From contig NZ_JABBPD010000008.1 of assembly GCF_012927445.1 (NCBI RefSeq), positions 310,001 through 374,000 of the forward strand: a stretch of 64,000 bases of DNA. Direction: 5' to 3'. This stretch comes from Rhodoferax sp. Its GTDB lineage: Bacteria; Pseudomonadota; Gammaproteobacteria; Burkholderiales; Burkholderiaceae_C. The translations under genes and the position numbers were made by a program. The notes below the pieces were generated by a model. That model was given only the letters and a program-made list of their open reading frames with translations, was not told the DNA's origin and did no database searches. Positions 43,859 to 55,269 of the stretch are shown one piece after another; the stretch's first letter is position 1, and each line of letters starts with the position of its first letter.

Positions 43859-45235
43859 ATGAGTTTGCGCATTTACAACACGCTGTCGCGTGCCCTGGAA
43901 CCTTTGTTACCCCTTGAGCCCGGCCACGTACGGATGTACGTCTGTGGCATGACGGTTTACGACCTGTGTCACCTCGGTCACGCCCGTTCCATGGTGGCGT
44001 TTGACGTGGTGCAGCGCTGGCTCAAAGCCAGTGGTCTGCGGGTGACTTATGTCCGCAATGTCACCGATATTGACGACAAAATCATCAAACGTGCGTTGGA
44101 AAACAAGGAGACCATTCGTGCCCTGACCGACCGCATGGTCGATGCCCTGCACCAGGATGCTGACGCCCTGGGCGTTGAACGCCCAACCTTCGAGCCCCGT
44201 GCCACTGAATATGTGCCGCAAATGCTCCAGCTGATTGGCAAGCTGGCGCAAAAGGGCCTGGCCTACCAGTCCCCCAATGGCGACGTGAACTATGCGGTGC
44301 GCAAGTTCCCGGGTTACGGCAAGCTCAGTGGCAAGTCGCTGGACGAGTTGCGCTCTGGTGAGCGAGTGGCGGTGCTGGACGGGAAAGACGATCCACTGGA
44401 TTTTGTCCTGTGGAAGACCGCCAAGCCGAGCGAACCGGTGGATGCGCAATGGGACAGTGTTTACGGCAAAGGCCGGCCGGGCTGGCACATCGAGTGTTCA
44501 GCCATGTGCGGCCAGATGCTGGGTGATACGTTTGACATTCACGGCGGTGGCGCCGATTTGCAGTTCCCGCACCACGAGAATGAAATCGCCCAGAGTGAAG
44601 GGGCCACCGGCAAACCGCTGGCCAGTATCTGGATGCACAACGGCTTTGTGACGCGCGACAACGAGAAAATGTCCAAGAGTCTGGGCAACTTCTTCACTAT
44701 TCGTGACATTCTGGCCCGCTATGACGCCGAGACCACCCGGTTCTTCATCATTCGGGCGCACTATCGCAGTGCCCTGAACCACAGCGACGCTCATCTGGAC
44801 GATGCCCGCAATTCTCTCAAGCGCCTCTATACGGCACTGGACCTGGTCACGCCGGTCGTCACCGGCATCGACTGGGCACAGCCTTTTGCGGCGCGCTTCA
44901 AGGCGGCGATGGATGAAGACTTTGGCACGCCCGAAGCGGTGGCGGTGCTGTTTGAGCTGGCCACCGAAGTCAATAAAACCCAGTCGACCGAATTGGCCGG
45001 TTTGCTCAAAGCGCTGGGCGGTTGCCTTGGCCTGCTGCAAGCCGACCCCAAGGTGTTTTTGCAGGCCGGTGCCACGCTGGATGAGGCCGCCATCAGTGCC
45101 TTGATTGCGCAACGTGCGGCAGCCAAGGCCGGCAAGGACTTTGCCCAGGCCGACCGCATTCGCCAGGAACTGCTGGCCCAAGGCATTGTCCTGAAGGATT
45201 CACCCGCTGGCACCACCTGGGAGGTTGGGCAATGA
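43859..45235 (+). CDS. cysS: Cysteinyl-tRNA synthetase
   Basis: A class I synthetase of 458 residues. The zinc/adenylation N-terminus is [19 protein letters not shown], with HLGH as the HIGH motif. The zinc ligands include the Cys in [10 protein letters not shown] and the His/Glu in [15 protein letters not shown] is present as [11 protein letters not shown]. The C-terminal DALR anticodon region is intact. I chose the ATG at 43859 ([11 protein letters not shown]) by family; upstream in-frame starts at 43763 and 43838 exist but precede unconserved residues. Confidence 0.95.
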   Translation: MSLRIYNTLSRALEPLLPLEPGHVRMYVCGMTVYDLCHLGHARSMVAFDVVQRWLKASGLRVTYVRNVTDIDDKIIKRALENKETIRALTDRMVDALHQDADALGVERPTFEPRATEYVPQMLQLIGKLAQKGLAYQSPNGDVNYAVRKFPGYGKLSGKSLDELRSGERVAVLDGKDDPLDFVLWKTAKPSEPVDAQWDSVYGKGRPGWHIECSAMCGQMLGDTFDIHGGGADLQFPHHENEIAQSEGATGKPLASIWMHNGFVTRDNEKMSKSLGNFFTIRDILARYDAETTRFFIIRAHYRSALNHSDAHLDDARNSLKRLYTALDLVTPVVTGIDWAQPFAARFKAAMDEDFGTPEAVAVLFELATEVNKTQSTELAGLLKALGGCLGLLQADPKVFLQAGATLDEAAISALIAQRAAAKAGKDFAQADRIRQELLAQGIVLKDSPAGTTWEVGQ

Positions 45236-45255
45236 TTCATTCTTCAATCATTTCG

Positions 45256-45306
45256 GCCTCTAGCCCCCGAAAGTAGAGTGATGTCAGCTGCAAAAATAAT
45301 AGCACC
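45256..45306 (-). repeat. Dispersed palindromic repeat copy 9, carries the start of the alkA-like gene
   Basis: CCTCTAGCCCCCGAAAGTAG, then GTCAGCTGCAAAAATAATAG. The gene's ATG (45281) lies inside it. Read through in the gene's frame it gives PLAPESRVMSAAKIIA, which aligns with the other antisense coding copies. Confidence 0.8.
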
Positions 45307-45931
45307 TGTCGGCGCCACGCCAGCTTATTGGGAAGACGCCTGCAAGCACCTGATGAAAAAAGACCGGGTGATGAAACGGCTCATTCCCCAGTTTGGTGAC
45401 GCCTGTCTGCAAACCCGGGGCGATGCCTTTGTCACGCTGGCGCGCAGCATTGTGGGGCAGCAGATTTCGGTCAAGGCGGCCCAGACCGTGTGGGATCGCT
45501 TTGCGTTGCTGCCCAAAAAAGTCACGGCCGGCAATGTGCTCAAGCTCAAGGTGGACGACATGCGTGCGGCTGGTTTGAGCGTGCGCAAGGTCGAATACCT
45601 GGTCGATCTGGCCTTGCACTTTGACAATGGCGCGGTCCACGTCAAGGCCTGGGAGACAATGGACGATGAGGCTATCATCGACGAGTTGACCGCCATCCGT
45701 GGCATTGGCCGCTGGACGGCTGAGATGTTTTTGATCTTTCACCTGATGCGCCCCAATATCTTGCCGCTGGACGATGTGGGTTTGATCAATGGCATCAGTC
45801 AAAGTTATTTTTCGGGCGACGTGGTCAGCCGCAGTGATGCCCGCGAAGTTGCCGCCGCCTGGGCACCGTATTGCAGTGTCGCAACTTGGTATATTTGGCG
45901 CTCGCTCGATCCGGTGCCGGTGAATTACTGA
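45281..45931 (+). CDS. DNA-3-methyladenine glycosylase II-like protein (HhH-GPD)
   Basis: A 216-residue base-excision enzyme of the AlkA-like HhH-GPD family, which removes alkylated purines. The N-terminal helices contain TLARSIVGQQISVKAAQTVW. The helix-hairpin-helix is LTAIRGIGRWTAEMFLIF, followed by LPLDDVGLINGISQ, whose aspartate(s) would be catalytic. It lacks the N-terminal AraC/Ada and beta domains of E. coli AlkA and has no iron-sulfur cysteine cluster. The ATG at 45281 lies inside a dispersed repeat, with a GTG immediately before it; AGTAGAG upstream is a weak ribosome site. It is followed by accA. Confidence 0.88.
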   Translation: MSAAKIIAPVGATPAYWEDACKHLMKKDRVMKRLIPQFGDACLQTRGDAFVTLARSIVGQQISVKAAQTVWDRFALLPKKVTAGNVLKLKVDDMRAAGLSVRKVEYLVDLALHFDNGAVHVKAWETMDDEAIIDELTAIRGIGRWTAEMFLIFHLMRPNILPLDDVGLINGISQSYFSGDVVSRSDAREVAAAWAPYCSVATWYIWRSLDPVPVNY

Positions 45932-46023
45932 AATATGGCGGCACAGACCACCGTGACGCAAAGCGAGCAAACTCTGCCCTTAACTGCGTATGAGTTTGTG
46001 GGACAGACCTCATAGAAGGATTT

Positions 46024-47001
46024 ATGGCTAAAAAAACATTCCTCGATTTCGAGCAACCCATTGCCGATCTCGAAAACAAGATTGAAGAACTGCGTTACGT
46101 GCAGACCGAGTCGGCGGTTGATATTTCTGCCGAGATTGATCAGCTGGCCAAGAAAAGCCAGCAACTCACCAAAGACATCTACAGTGACCTGACGCCCTGG
46201 CAAATCACCAAAATTGCCCGCCACGCCGAGCGTCCCTACACGCTGGATTACGTCAATGAAATCTTCACCCATTTTGTGGAGCTGCACGGCGATCGGCATT
46301 TTGCCGACGACCTGAGTATTGTGGGTGGCCTAGCGCGTTTCAATGGCACCCCCTGCATGGTGATCGGCCAGCAAAAAGGGCGTGACACCAAAGAGCGTGG
46401 CCTGCGCAATTTCGGCATGAGCAAGCCCGAGGGTTATCGCAAAGCCTTGCGGCTCATGAAGACCGCTGAAAAATTCAAGCTGCCGGTCTTCACCTTTGTC
46501 GATACACCCGGTGCCTACCCGGGCATTGATGCCGAGGAACGTTGCCAGTCGGAGGCCATTGGCCGCAATATTTTCGAGATGGCGCAGCTCGAAGTGCCCA
46601 TCATCACCACCATCATTGGCGAGGGCGGCTCGGGTGGTGCCCTGGCGATTTCCATTGGCGACCAGGTGCTGATGCTGCAATATTCGATTTACTCGGTCAT
46701 CAGCCCTGAAGGTTGTGCCTCCATTCTCTGGAAAACGTCAGAAAAGGCGCAGGAAGCGGCGGATGCACTGGGTATTACCGCGCACCGGCTCAAAGCGCTG
46801 GGCGTGATTGACAAGATCGTCAACGAGCCGGTTGGCGGCGCGCATCGGGACCACAAACAGATGGCCGCGTTTCTCAAGCGCGCCTTGAATGATGCTTTCC
46901 GTCAGGTGAGCGATCTCAAGGTCAAAGAGCTGCTGGACCGTCGCTACGACCGGCTGCAAAGCTATGGCCGCTTCACCGACACCAAGGCCGCAGCCAAGTA
47001 G
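46024..47001 (+). CDS. accA: Acetyl-CoA carboxylase carboxyltransferase subunit alpha
   Basis: This subunit transfers carboxyl from biotin to acetyl-CoA, the first step of fatty acid synthesis, together with AccD. The 325-residue protein starts [20 protein letters not shown] and has [38 protein letters not shown] and [25 protein letters not shown] lies 7 nt before the ATG. tilS begins 3 nt downstream. Confidence 0.97.
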   Translation: MAKKTFLDFEQPIADLENKIEELRYVQTESAVDISAEIDQLAKKSQQLTKDIYSDLTPWQITKIARHAERPYTLDYVNEIFTHFVELHGDRHFADDLSIVGGLARFNGTPCMVIGQQKGRDTKERGLRNFGMSKPEGYRKALRLMKTAEKFKLPVFTFVDTPGAYPGIDAEERCQSEAIGRNIFEMAQLEVPIITTIIGEGGSGGALAISIGDQVLMLQYSIYSVISPEGCASILWKTSEKAQEAADALGITAHRLKALGVIDKIVNEPVGGAHRDHKQMAAFLKRALNDAFRQVSDLKVKELLDRRYDRLQSYGRFTDTKAAAK

Positions 47002-47004
47002 CGT

Positions 47005-47967
47005 GTGACGACCCCGCTGGCCAAGGCCATCGCGGCCTTCTCGCCCGCGCTACCGCTGGCGGTGGCGTTCAGTGGCGGGGCCGATTCCACCGCGTTGCTG
47101 CTGGCGTGCGCTGAGAAATGGCCAGGGCAGGTGCATGCGGTTCATATTCACCATGGGATACAGGCCGCGGCCGATGACTTCGAGCAGCATTGCCGGACGT
47201 TTTGCAAGCAGCTGAATGTGTCGCTGGTGGTGAAGAAAGTCGATGGCCGTCATGCACCCGGCCAAAGCCCGGAAGATGCGGCGCGCCGTGCCCGATACAA
47301 GGCTTTTGAGGCTGTAGCCCTTGATGACTATGCGCAGTTAGCTATTAAAAACATAGCAATTGCGCAGCATGCCGATGACCAGGTAGAAACGCTGTTACTG
47401 GCGTTGAGTCGGGGCAGTGGCCTGCCAGGCCTGAGCGCCATGCCCGCCAGTTGGGTGCGAGAGGGCATCACTTACCACCGTCCGTTGCTGGCGGTGCGTG
47501 CGTCCGACATTCGGACCTGGCTCGCCGCTCGCGGTGTGGCGTTCATCGAAGACCCAAGCAATGTGGATGAGCAGTTCACCCGCAACCGCATTCGCGCCCG
47601 TTTGTTGCCGGCACTGGAAGCCACGTTCCCGCAATTTCGTGACACCTTTGCCCGCAGTGCCGCGCATGCAGCGCAGGCCCAGGCGGTGCTGCTGGATGTG
47701 GCGGTGCAGGACCTGGCCCTCATGGGGACGCCCCCGCTGATTGTCAAACTCCAGCACTTGAGCCGACCCCGCCAGGCCAATGTGCTGCGCCACTGGCTGA
47801 ACACCACGCACCATGCGGTGCCCAGCGCGGCGCAATTGGCTGAGTTGCTGGACCAAATTGCCGCCTGCACCACGCGCGGGCATCAGATTCGCATCAAGGT
47901 CGGGACTGGCTTCTGTGAACGCCGAGGCGCTGCTCTCCATTGGTACAATCTTTTAGATTTGCTCTAA
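47005..47967 (+). CDS. tilS: tRNA(Ile)-lysidine synthase
   Basis: TilS converts C34 of tRNA(Ile2) to lysidine, an essential step for reading AUA. The PP-loop is LAVAFSGGADSTALLLACAE; VHIHHGIQ, AQHADDQVETLLLALSRGSG and DPSNVDEQFTRNRIR are family motifs. The start is GTG at 47005, close behind accA. A dispersed repeat (47310-47358) is translated as EAVALDDYAQLAIKNIAIA immediately before the AQHADDQ strand, and the segment is about six residues longer than in E. coli TilS. Confidence 0.94.
   Translation: MTTPLAKAIAAFSPALPLAVAFSGGADSTALLLACAEKWPGQVHAVHIHHGIQAAADDFEQHCRTFCKQLNVSLVVKKVDGRHAPGQSPEDAARRARYKAFEAVALDDYAQLAIKNIAIAQHADDQVETLLLALSRGSGLPGLSAMPASWVREGITYHRPLLAVRASDIRTWLAARGVAFIEDPSNVDEQFTRNRIRARLLPALEATFPQFRDTFARSAAHAAQAQAVLLDVAVQDLALMGTPPLIVKLQHLSRPRQANVLRHWLNTTHHAVPSAAQLAELLDQIAACTTRGHQIRIKVGTGFCERRGAALHWYNLLDLL
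47310..47358 (-). repeat. Dispersed palindromic repeat copy 8, inside tilS
   Basis: GCTGTAGCCCTTGATGACTA, then TGCGCAGTTAGCTATTAAAA. Antisense to the gene, translated AVALDDYAQLAIKNIA in the shared antisense frame. Confidence 0.8.
47944..47949 (+). promoter_or_regulatory. Candidate extended -10 promoter of lysC
   Basis: TGGTACAAT is an extended -10 element (TG-n-TACAAT) inside the end of tilS, 30 nt before the lysC ATG. There is no recognisable -35 hexamer. Confidence 0.35.
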
Positions 47968-47979
47968 AAAATACTACCA

Positions 47980-49248
47980 ATGGCTTTGATTGTTCACAAA
48001 TATGGCGGCACGTCGATGGGTTCTACCGAACGCATCCGCAATGTCGCCAAACGCGTCGCTAAATGGGCGCGCGCCGGCCACCAGATGGTGGTCGTTCCAT
48101 CCGCCATGAGCGGCGAGACCAACCGTTTGCTGGGTCTGGCCAAAGAATTGGCCCCCGGCAAGCTCACCGACGCCTACAGCCGCGAACTTGACATGCTGGC
48201 CTCCACGGGCGAGCAGGTTTCCAGCGCCCTGTTGGCGATTGCGTTGCAGGCCGAAGGCATGGAATCCGTCAGCTACGCCGGCTGGCAGGTGCCGATTCGC
48301 ACCAACAGCGCCCACACCAAAGCCCGCATTGAGTCGATTGACGACGCCCGCGTGCGTGCGGACCTGGAGGCCGGCAAGGTGGTCATCGTCACCGGCTTTC
48401 AGGGAATCGACGAGCAGGGCAACATCACCACGCTGGGGCGTGGCGGCTCAGACACCTCCGCTGTGGCCGTGGCAGCCGCCATGAAAGCCGCCGAATGCCT
48501 GATCTACACCGATGTCGACGGCGTCTACACCACCGACCCGCGTGTCGTGCCGGAAGCCCGCCGCCTGAAAACGGTCAGTTTTGAAGAGATGCTGGAGATG
48601 GCCTCCATGGGCTCCAAAGTGCTGCAGATTCGCTCAGTGGAGTTTGCCGGCAAATACAAGGTGAAACTGCGCGTTTTGAGCAGCTTCACCCCTTGGGATA
48701 TTGACATCAACATCGAGGCCGCCTCTGGCACCCTGATTACTTTTGAGGAAGACGAACACATGGAGCAAGCCATTGTTTCCGGCATTGCATTCAACCGCGA
48801 TGAAGCCAAAATCTCCGTGCTGGGCGTGCCCGACAAGCCCGGCATTGCGTACCAGATTCTGGGCGCGGTGGCCGATGCCAACATCGAAGTCGATGTGATC
48901 ATCCAGAACATCAGCAAAGACGGCAAGACCGATTTCAGTTTCACGGTCAACCGCGGCGAGTACGCCAAGGCGGTTGATTTACTGCGAGAAAAAGTACTCC
49001 CAAGTCTGGGCGCACATGAAGTGGTTGGCGACACCAAGATCTGCAAGGTGTCCATTGTCGGCATCGGCATGCGCAGCCACGTCGGCATTGCCAGCAAAAT
49101 GTTCCGCGTTTTGAGCGAAGAGGGCATCAATATTCAGATGATCTCCACCAGCGAGATCAAGACCTCGGTGGTCATTGATGAGAAATATATGGAGCTGGCA
49201 GTGCGTTCATTGCATAAAGCTTTTGATTTGGACCAGCCGCCGGTTTAA
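47980..49248 (+). CDS. lysC: Aspartate kinase
   Basis: Phosphorylates aspartate, the first step to lysine, threonine and methionine. The 422-residue protein begins [19 protein letters not shown]. The catalytic domain includes [18 protein letters not shown] and [13 protein letters not shown]. Two C-terminal ACT domains (from about 265: [20 protein letters not shown], and from about 345: [19 protein letters not shown]) mediate feedback inhibition. This is a monofunctional ACT-type enzyme, normal for betaproteobacteria. tRNA-Ser follows 40 nt downstream. Confidence 0.97.
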   Translation: MALIVHKYGGTSMGSTERIRNVAKRVAKWARAGHQMVVVPSAMSGETNRLLGLAKELAPGKLTDAYSRELDMLASTGEQVSSALLAIALQAEGMESVSYAGWQVPIRTNSAHTKARIESIDDARVRADLEAGKVVIVTGFQGIDEQGNITTLGRGGSDTSAVAVAAAMKAAECLIYTDVDGVYTTDPRVVPEARRLKTVSFEEMLEMASMGSKVLQIRSVEFAGKYKVKLRVLSSFTPWDIDINIEAASGTLITFEEDEHMEQAIVSGIAFNRDEAKISVLGVPDKPGIAYQILGAVADANIEVDVIIQNISKDGKTDFSFTVNRGEYAKAVDLLREKVLPSLGAHEVVGDTKICKVSIVGIGMRSHVGIASKMFRVLSEEGINIQMISTSEIKTSVVIDEKYMELAVRSLHKAFDLDQPPV

Positions 49249-49288
49249 AATCCGGTCCGAGTCGTGAGATAATCTACCTTGTTATTTA

Positions 49289-49381
49289 GGAAACGTGACC
49301 GAGTGGCCGAAGGTGCTCCCCTGCTAAGGGAGTAGAGGGTTTAAAGCCTTCTCGAGAGTTCGAATCTCTCCGTTTCCGCCA
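49289..49381 (+). tRNA. tRNA-Ser (GCU anticodon)
   Basis: The acceptor stem GGAAACG pairs with CGTTTCC, and CCA is encoded (49379-49381). The anticodon stem CTCCC/GGGAG encloses the loop CTGCTAA with anticodon GCT at 49323-49325. A long variable arm, as expected for Ser, precedes the T-arm GAGAGTTCGAATCTCTC. Confidence 0.96.
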
Positions 49382-49421
49382 GTGATCAGTTTTAGGGCTT
49401 CGAAAGAAGTCCCAAGACAAT

Positions 49422-49459
49422 AAAAAACCCCGTAATTCTACAGAATACGGGGTTTTTTT
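49422..49459 (+). terminator. Intrinsic terminator after tRNA-Ser
   Basis: AAAAAACCCCGTA pairs with TACGGGGTTTTTTT around a short loop. It is symmetrical enough to work on both strands. Confidence 0.85.
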
Positions 49460-49607
49460 GTGATCTAACGTCTGGCAATATGGCCAGATGATCCAACTTA
49501 AGCGCTCATTCGTGATGTGGCTGTACTTGCCACTGTTGCGGCAATGGTTAACATCCCACGCTTGGTGAAGAGCTAAAAAACAATCTCAATCGTTACACAA
49601 AATAATA

Positions 49608-49645
49608 GCGTCCTACCTCGCCCTGCGAGGGATAGGACGCTTGAA
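49608..49645 (-). terminator. Terminator after rpoD
   Basis: GCGTCCTA-CCTCGC and GCGAGG-TAGGACGC form a long stem 15 nt beyond the rpoD stop on the minus strand. The minus-strand tail is TATTATTTTG, moderately U-rich. Confidence 0.65.
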
Positions 49646-49654
49646 TTTTTCTAA

Positions 49655-52030
<2,376 letters not shown>

Positions 52031-52243
52031 GTAAAAACCTCAGAACTTCAAAAACAAACAGAGTGAACAGACGCCTTTAATGACCGGCGCAGTTTTTGTG
52101 ACAGAGAAAAAATCCTCAGTGGCAAGATGTGAGGGCGAACATTTGGTGTGCAGTCCTTGCGGTAAGGTAGCCGGTCGTGAACAGTGTCATCGTTTGGCTG
52201 GCCCGGAGGTGCTGCTGTCGCTCTTGCCGATAATCAACCTTGG

Positions 52244-52271
52244 ATTATACCCTGGCTTCAAAAAATTTCAA
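52244..52271 (-). promoter_or_regulatory. Sigma-70 promoter of rpoD
   Basis: On the minus strand, TTGAAA (52266-52271) is separated by 16 bp from a perfect TATAAT (52244-52249). It lies just after the dnaG stop and would give an rpoD leader of about 205 nt. Confidence 0.7.
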
Positions 52272-52284
52272 TTTGATGGCCAGG

Positions 52285-54162
52285 TCAATCAGTCTGCGAT
52301 AGTGACGATTCGAGTTTCAGCCGCCGGGCCTGGAGTTCGCGGTAGAGAAGCAGGGCGGTCGGATCGGCCTTGGAGGCTGCGATGGCTTCAGTTTGTTGAA
52401 TTTTGATGCGCTCGACCAGCATGCGGTCGAGTAAATTTCGCAGTTCAATGGCTGATTCGCCCACCTCTTCTTCCTCCCCCACCTCGTGACCGGACATGAG
52501 CCGGACGGCCAGTTCTTCCCCTTCGTGCTCGCGCAGACCTTCGCGCAAGGCGACCCAGGGTTGCGGGCCGTGTTCATGCAATTGGCTTTCCATCCAGGCA
52601 AACAATGGCCCATGCGGTGCTGGTAGCTCGCACAGCATGGTGTGGTCTTCGGCAGACAAGCCCTCGAGTGCCGCCATGTTGCCGAGCAGTAGCCGGGTGG
52701 CGTGATCGGCCCGGCTGGCGGGCAGTGAGCGATTACCCAAACGCGGGCGTGGCGCATATTTTTTATATGAATTAGTGCTGTAGCCCTCGTTCTCACTGCG
52801 TGACTCGCTACTTTTTTTATAGCGTTTTTGTTTTTCATCACTGCTGCCCGCTGGTTTGGGGTTCCAAACCTCGTTCAATTCGCGGTTGGATAATTGCACC
52901 AGATCGGCAATTTCAGTCTGCAATTGGAGTTTCAGGGCGCCATCGGGTAACTGCATCCACAAGGGCTTGGCGTTGCTGGCCATATGGGCGCGGCCTTCAG
53001 CGGTGTTCAGGTCACAGCCTTCACGCGCCGCGTCGATTAAAAAGCGGCTTAAAGGCACGGCTTCGCTCACATAGCGTGCAAAAGCTTCTTTGCCGAATTC
53101 GCGAATAAAGCTGTCGGGGTCGTGTTCAGTCGGTAAAAACAGAAATTTGACGCTACGCACATCCGTGGCATAGGGCAGGGCACCTTCCAGTGCCTTGTGC
53201 GCGGCGCGCCGGCCTGCTGCATCGCCATCGAAACTGAACACCACCGAATCGGTAAAACGAAACAGCTTTTGCACATGCTCTGCCGTGCAAGCGGTTCCCA
53301 GCGTGGCCACGGTGTTGGGGAAGCCAAGCTGGGCCAGCGCCACCACATCCATATAGCCCTCGGTGACCAGTGCATAACCCATCTCGCGTAAGGCGTGGCG
53401 GGCTTCAAACAGGCCGTACAACTCACGGCCTTTGCTGAAAACAGGGGTCTCCGGCGAATTGAGGTATTTGGGCTTGTCATCACCCAGCACCCGGCCACCA
53501 AAGCCAATGCAGTCGCCTTTGACATTTCGGATGGGGAACATCACCCGGTCGCGAAAGCGGTCATAGCGCTTTTCTTCGCCAGAAGCTTCGTCAACGTTCA
53601 GGATGACCAGTCCACTCTCCACCAGCAGAGGTTCGTCGTAATTCGGGAAAACGCTGGCCAGGCTGCGCCAGCCTTCGGGCGCGTAGCCCAGCCCGAATTG
53701 TTTGGCAATTTCGCCCGACAGGCCGCGGCCTTTGAAGTACTCCACTGCTCTGGGGGCGTCTTTCAGGTTTTTTTTGTAGGCGTCAGCCGCTTTTTCGAGC
53801 ACATCGCTCAAAGTGGTCTGTTTTTCTCGTTGCTCGGCCGCGCGGGCCCGGTCTTGTGGGCTGGCGTCGTCTTCGGGTACCTGCATGCCGTATTGCTGGG
53901 CCAGGTCTTTCACCGCTTCCACAAAGGTCATGCCTGCGTGATCCATCAAAAAGCTGATGGCATTGCCGTTCTTGCCGCAGCCAAAGCAGTGATAGAACTG
54001 CTTGGCAGGACTGACCGAGAACGAAGGTGATTTTTCCCCGTGGAATGGACACAGGCCCATGAAATTGGCGCCACCTTTTTTGAGCTGCACGTAGCGGCCC
54101 ACAATCTCCACAACGTCAGCGCGCGCTATGAGCTCCTGAATGAATGTTTGGGGGATGGACAT
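52285..54162 (-). CDS. dnaG: DNA primase
   Basis: The replicative primase, 625 residues. It has the N-terminal CHC2 zinc finger (CPFHGEKSPSFSV ... FYHCFGCGKNGNAISF), the catalytic core with GFGGRVLGDDKPKYLNSPET and TOPRIM pieces (VTEGYMDVVALAQLGF, SFDGDAAGRRAAHKAL), and the C-terminal helicase-binding helices. A dispersed repeat (52775-52825) encodes part of the linker between core and C-terminal domain (RYKKSSESRSENEGYST), a flexible site. It lies upstream of rpoD as in the macromolecular synthesis operon; rpsU is not adjacent. Confidence 0.96.
   Translation of the reverse strand: MSIPQTFIQELIARADVVEIVGRYVQLKKGGANFMGLCPFHGEKSPSFSVSPAKQFYHCFGCGKNGNAISFLMDHAGMTFVEAVKDLAQQYGMQVPEDDASPQDRARAAEQREKQTTLSDVLEKAADAYKKNLKDAPRAVEYFKGRGLSGEIAKQFGLGYAPEGWRSLASVFPNYDEPLLVESGLVILNVDEASGEEKRYDRFRDRVMFPIRNVKGDCIGFGGRVLGDDKPKYLNSPETPVFSKGRELYGLFEARHALREMGYALVTEGYMDVVALAQLGFPNTVATLGTACTAEHVQKLFRFTDSVVFSFDGDAAGRRAAHKALEGALPYATDVRSVKFLFLPTEHDPDSFIREFGKEAFARYVSEAVPLSRFLIDAAREGCDLNTAEGRAHMASNAKPLWMQLPDGALKLQLQTEIADLVQLSNRELNEVWNPKPAGSSDEKQKRYKKSSESRSENEGYSTNSYKKYAPRPRLGNRSLPASRADHATRLLLGNMAALEGLSAEDHTMLCELPAPHGPLFAWMESQLHEHGPQPWVALREGLREHEGEELAVRLMSGHEVGEEEEVGESAIELRNLLDRMLVERIKIQQTEAIAASKADPTALLLYRELQARRLKLESSLSQTD
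52775..52825 (-). repeat. Dispersed palindromic repeat copy 11, inside dnaG
   Basis: GTGCTGTAGCCCTCGTTCTC, then CACTGCG, then GCTACTTTTTTTATAGC. Same orientation as dnaG, translated RYKKSSESRSENEGYST. This is a different frame from copies 4 and 5. Confidence 0.75.
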
Positions 54163-54253
54163 GCAGCGATTGTAGAAACACCGAGATCAGCTTGGTGTTC
54201 AGTCGCCCAACCTTGCGTGCCTGATGGCTTGCTTTGGTCGTCAGTGGGCTTAG

Positions 54254-54315
54254 CGGTAAAACATTCATGGACGCGTCCTAGTGTCGGAAGCGTCCATGGA
54301 ATTTCAGTTTTACCG
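54254..54315. terminator. Long inverted repeat overlapping the SDR stop codon
   Basis: Nested arms: CGGTAAAAC (54254-54262) with GTTTTACCG (54307-54315), and ATTCATGGACGC with GCGTCCATGGAAT (54263-54303). The right arm contains the TAA of the minus-strand SDR gene. It probably terminates that gene and shields dnaG, which starts about 90 bp to the left. Confidence 0.6.
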
Positions 54316-55068
54316 AGGGGGCAGGCGAATGGCACCATCCAGTCGGATCACTTCGCCATTGAGCATGTCGTTCTCAAAAATGTGCTGCGCCAGCTTGGCG
54401 TAGTCTTGTGGTGTGCCGAGGCGCGAGGGAAAAGGCACGCTGGCGGCCAGCGAGTCCTGCACTTCTTGAGGCATGCCAAACATCATGGGGGTGCCAAAAA
54501 TGCCGGGGGCGATGGTCATGTTGCGAATGCCGTTGCGTGCCAGATCGCGTGCAATGGGCAACGTCATGCCAACGATACCGCCTTTGGATGCGCTGTAAGC
54601 CGCCTGGCCAATTTGACCGTCATAGGCTGCAACCGACGCGGTGGAAATCATCACGCCGCGTTCGCCAGTGGCTTCCGGCTCGTTTTTGCACATGGCGTCG
54701 GCGGCCAAGCGAATCATATTGAAGCTGCCCACCAGGTTGACGGTGATGCATTTGCTGAACACGCCCAAGTTGTGCGCCCCATTTTTGCCCACCGTTTTTT
54801 CGGCCGGCGCGATGCCTGCGCAGTTGACCAAGCCCATGAGTTTGCCCATGGATACGGCCTTGGCGACGACGGCCTGGCCGTCTGCTTCATTGCTCACGTC
54901 GCACTTTACAAATGCGCCGCCAATTTCCTTGGCAATGGCTTCACCTTTTTCTGCTTGCATGTCGGCGATGACCACTTTGCCACCTTGGGCCGACAGCATG
55001 CGGGCGGTGCCTTCGCCCAAACCAGATGCGCCACCGGTCACGATGAATACTTTACCTGCGATGTCCAT
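54310..55068 (-). CDS. SDR-family 3-hydroxyacyl-CoA dehydrogenase-like protein
   Basis: A 252-residue short-chain dehydrogenase. The NAD-binding motif is [16 protein letters not shown], with the acidic Asp in [13 protein letters not shown] favouring [15 protein letters not shown] corresponds to the NNAG motif, [24 protein letters not shown] holds the Ser-Tyr-Lys triad, and [14 protein letters not shown] is the PG motif. It is close to the type II 3-hydroxyacyl-CoA (2-methyl-3-hydroxybutyryl-CoA) dehydrogenases of isoleucine and fatty acid breakdown. AGGAG lies 7 nt before the ATG. A perfect palindrome at 55084-55111 sits in its leader and supports regulation with catabolic genes. Confidence 0.87.
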   Translation of the reverse strand: MDIAGKVFIVTGGASGLGEGTARMLSAQGGKVVIADMQAEKGEAIAKEIGGAFVKCDVSNEADGQAVVAKAVSMGKLMGLVNCAGIAPAEKTVGKNGAHNLGVFSKCITVNLVGSFNMIRLAADAMCKNEPEATGERGVMISTASVAAYDGQIGQAAYSASKGGIVGMTLPIARDLARNGIRNMTIAPGIFGTPMMFGMPQEVQDSLAASVPFPSRLGTPQDYAKLAQHIFENDMLNGEVIRLDGAIRLPPR

Positions 55069-55083
55069 AGTTGATCTCCTGAG

Positions 55084-55111
55084 TAATTGACGTTAACGTA
55101 AACGTCAATTA
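55084..55111. promoter_or_regulatory. Perfect palindromic operator upstream of the SDR gene
   Basis: TAATTGACGTT and AACGTCAATTA flank AACGTA, giving a 28-bp inverted repeat 16 nt from the SDR start codon. The ACGTTAACGT-like core resembles sites of LiuR/MerR-type or TetR-type regulators of branched-chain amino acid and fatty acid degradation. Assignment to a regulator is inference. Confidence 0.65.
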
Positions 55112-55165
55112 TGGCGCATCAAGAATTTTCTTTTGACCGTGCGGAAAGTGTGTGTAGATCACTGA

Positions 55166-55171
55166 TACAAT
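55166..55171 (+). promoter_or_regulatory. Candidate -10 of tRNA-Val
   Basis: TACAAT followed by a GC-rich discriminator (CTCTCGG), 22 nt before the tRNA-Val 5' end. The -35 is unclear. Confidence 0.35.
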
Positions 55172-55192
55172 TCAGGCTCTCGGACAAACCTT

Positions 55193-55269
55193 AGGCGCGT
55201 AGCTCAGCTGGTTAGAGCACCACCTTGACATGGTGGGGGTCGTTGGTTCGAGTCCAATCGCGCCTACCA
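55193..55269 (+). tRNA. tRNA-Val (GAC anticodon)
   Basis: The acceptor AGGCGCG pairs with CGCGCCT, and CCA is encoded. The anticodon stem CCACC/GGTGG encloses the loop TTGACAT, anticodon GAC at 55227-55229. D-arm AGCTCAGCTGGTTAGAGC and T-arm GGTTCGAGTCC are standard. Confidence 0.96.
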
